Shown here: positions 5,618-6,033 of the stretch, piece by piece
Layout of the letters: each line of letters starts with the position of its first letter
Position numbering within the stretch: position 1 is the stretch's first letter
Assembly: GCA_001778455.1 (NCBI GenBank)
Contig: MFGX01000118.1
Coordinates: forward strand, 1,939 to 7,971
Origin: Candidatus Fraserbacteria bacterium RBG_16_55_9
Lineage (GTDB): Bacteria > Bipolaricaulota > Bipolaricaulia > RBG-16-55-9
DNA length: 6,033 nt
Direction of reading: 5' to 3'
Made by a program: the position numbers and the translations under genes
The notes under the pieces: model-generated
Told to the model about the DNA's origin: nothing
Databases searched by the model: none
Seen by the model: only the letters and a program-made list of their open reading frames with translations

Positions 5618-5624
5618 AAGGAGG
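5618..5624 (+). promoter_or_regulatory. Ribosome binding site of the peroxiredoxin gene
   Basis: AAGGAGG overlaps the stop of the transposase fragment. The ATG at 5627 is too close and yields only MIPCP before a stop. The ATG at 5635, ten bases downstream, opens the peroxiredoxin frame and is therefore the start. Confidence 0.75.
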
Positions 5625-5634
5625 AAATGATCCC

Positions 5635-6033
5635 ATGTCCGTAAACGTCGGCCAGAAAGCTCCAGATTTCACGCTCCCGGCATCCAACGGCGAAAAGGTC
5701 GAACCCTTTCAACTTAGCAAGAACTTGGGCAAAGACCAGATCGTCTTAGCATTCTTTCCTCTCGCTTTCAGTTCCATCTGCACGAACGAGATGTGTCAGT
5801 TTCGCGACAGCATGAGCCTGTTCAACAACCTGAGAGCTCAAGTCTATGGCATCAGCGTGGATAGCCCCTATGCGCTCAATGCGTTCATCAAAGCACATAA
5901 TCTCAAGTTTAACCTCCTGAGCGACTTCAACAAAGAAGTCAGCAGCCAATTCGGCGTCCTCCACGAGAAGCTCGGCAATCTCATCGGCGTCTCCAAGCGC
6001 AGTGTGTTTGTGCTAGATAAAGATGGTGTTGTC
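5635..6033 (+). CDS. Peroxiredoxin, AhpC/TSA family (AhpE/BCP-like), 5' part
   Basis: The first 133 codons of a thiol peroxidase that reduces hydrogen peroxide and organic hydroperoxides in the cytoplasm; the rest is beyond the window. Seen: MSVNVGQKAPDFTLPASNGE, the usual thioredoxin-fold entry; FFPLAFSSICTNEMCQFRD (41-59), with the peroxidatic Cys49 in a PxxxSxxC motif (Ser46 in place of the usual Thr) and a second Cys54 five residues later; VYGISVDSPYALNAFIKAH (70-88); FNLLSDFNKEV; and KRSVFVLDKDG with Arg122 as the likely active-site arginine. The PLAF form recalls AhpE; the C-x4-C spacing recalls BCP/PrxQ enzymes, in which the second cysteine resolves the sulfenic acid. The reductant is unknown. 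It is transcribed divergently from korAB and starts just after a transposase remnant, which may have changed its promoter. No OxyR-like or PerR-like site was evident. Confidence 0.9.
   Translation, partial: MSVNVGQKAPDFTLPASNGEKVEPFQLSKNLGKDQIVLAFFPLAFSSICTNEMCQFRDSMSLFNNLRAQVYGISVDSPYALNAFIKAHNLKFNLLSDFNKEVSSQFGVLHEKLGNLIGVSKRSVFVLDKDGVV

Larger units (their letters stand above)
5269..5619 (+). pseudogene. REP-associated tyrosine transposase (RAYT, Y1/IS200-like), C-terminal fragment
   Basis: The open frame has 116 codons, but only the middle is transposase. From about base 5314 to 5535 it reads like the C-terminal half of RAYT proteins: SLGSFIAGFKSAATQRIN, then WQRNYYEHIIRNEDEWNEIR and AYIAGNPLRWELDENHP. 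Tyr54 or Tyr55 of the frame would be the nucleophile in this family. The N-terminal half with the HUH metal-binding histidines is absent, so the protein cannot be an active nuclease alone. Its place is taken by the palindrome, which is read through as VGANGRSPLQ. The GTG at 5269 has no credible Shine-Dalgarno. The last 27 codons are unlike the family and may be host sequence. The stop TAA (5617-5619) is two bases into the peroxiredoxin Shine-Dalgarno. Family call firm; broken state firm; age and origin unknown. Confidence 0.82.

Noticed and set aside
1..6033. tRNA, rRNA, CRISPR array, riboswitch, origin or attachment site
   Set aside because: I read for cloverleaf arms with a CCA-type end, regularly spaced repeats, DnaA-box clusters and known leader motifs and saw none. 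A covariance-model scan would be needed to exclude weak RNA elements.

Overview
This window (about 56% G+C by eye, densely coded) is bacterial chromosome from an organism I cannot name. It shows a two-subunit ferredoxin-dependent 2-oxoacid oxidoreductase, a bacterial-type phosphatidylglycerophosphate synthase, a metal-ion ABC importer, a thiol peroxidase and a RAYT/REP-type element. This set suits an anaerobic or microaerophilic bacterium, possibly one using reductive carbon metabolism. Nothing in the sequence fixes the phylum.

Layout. Positions 1-1153 (+) carry the 3' end of a metal ABC transporter ATPase gene and, 2 nt later, its ABC-3 family permease (ZnuB/MntB/TroC type). The next 200 bases hold what looks like a small membrane-protein gene broken by two frame changes, whose ATG overlaps the permease stop. 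On the minus strand, converging on these, lies a compact operon read from 4857 down to 1378: korA (fused gamma-alpha subunit), korB (thiamine-diphosphate and Fe-S beta subunit) and pgsA. korA and korB overlap by 11 nt, and korB and pgsA are 17 nt apart. A plausible sigma-70-like promoter sits about 30 nt upstream of korA.

Positions 4858-5634 are accessory-looking. First comes a minus-strand chain of short open frames, one with a CPECGG zinc-knuckle motif, that reads like a multiply frameshifted gene remnant. Then, on the plus strand, comes a 13-codon ORF with a near-perfect Shine-Dalgarno. After it lie a perfect 28-bp palindrome of REP type and a RAYT-family (Y1, IS200-like) transposase gene lacking its N-terminal half. 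A 10-bp direct repeat brackets the palindrome and transposase fragment. The plus strand then enters a peroxiredoxin gene (AhpC/TSA family, AhpE/BCP-like) that runs off the right edge.

How the parts fit. KorAB decarboxylates a 2-oxoacid (probably 2-oxoglutarate, possibly pyruvate) to the acyl-CoA while reducing ferredoxin, or runs in reverse; its Fe-S cluster makes such enzymes oxygen-sensitive. The divergent peroxiredoxin could protect it, although that link is inferred from position only. The most unusual local signals are a nine-A homopolymer at the gamma/alpha junction of korA, with stop codons soon after in both other frames, and the RAYT/palindrome element set between matching repeats just upstream of the peroxiredoxin gene. 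I do not see a clear new defence or mobile system here.
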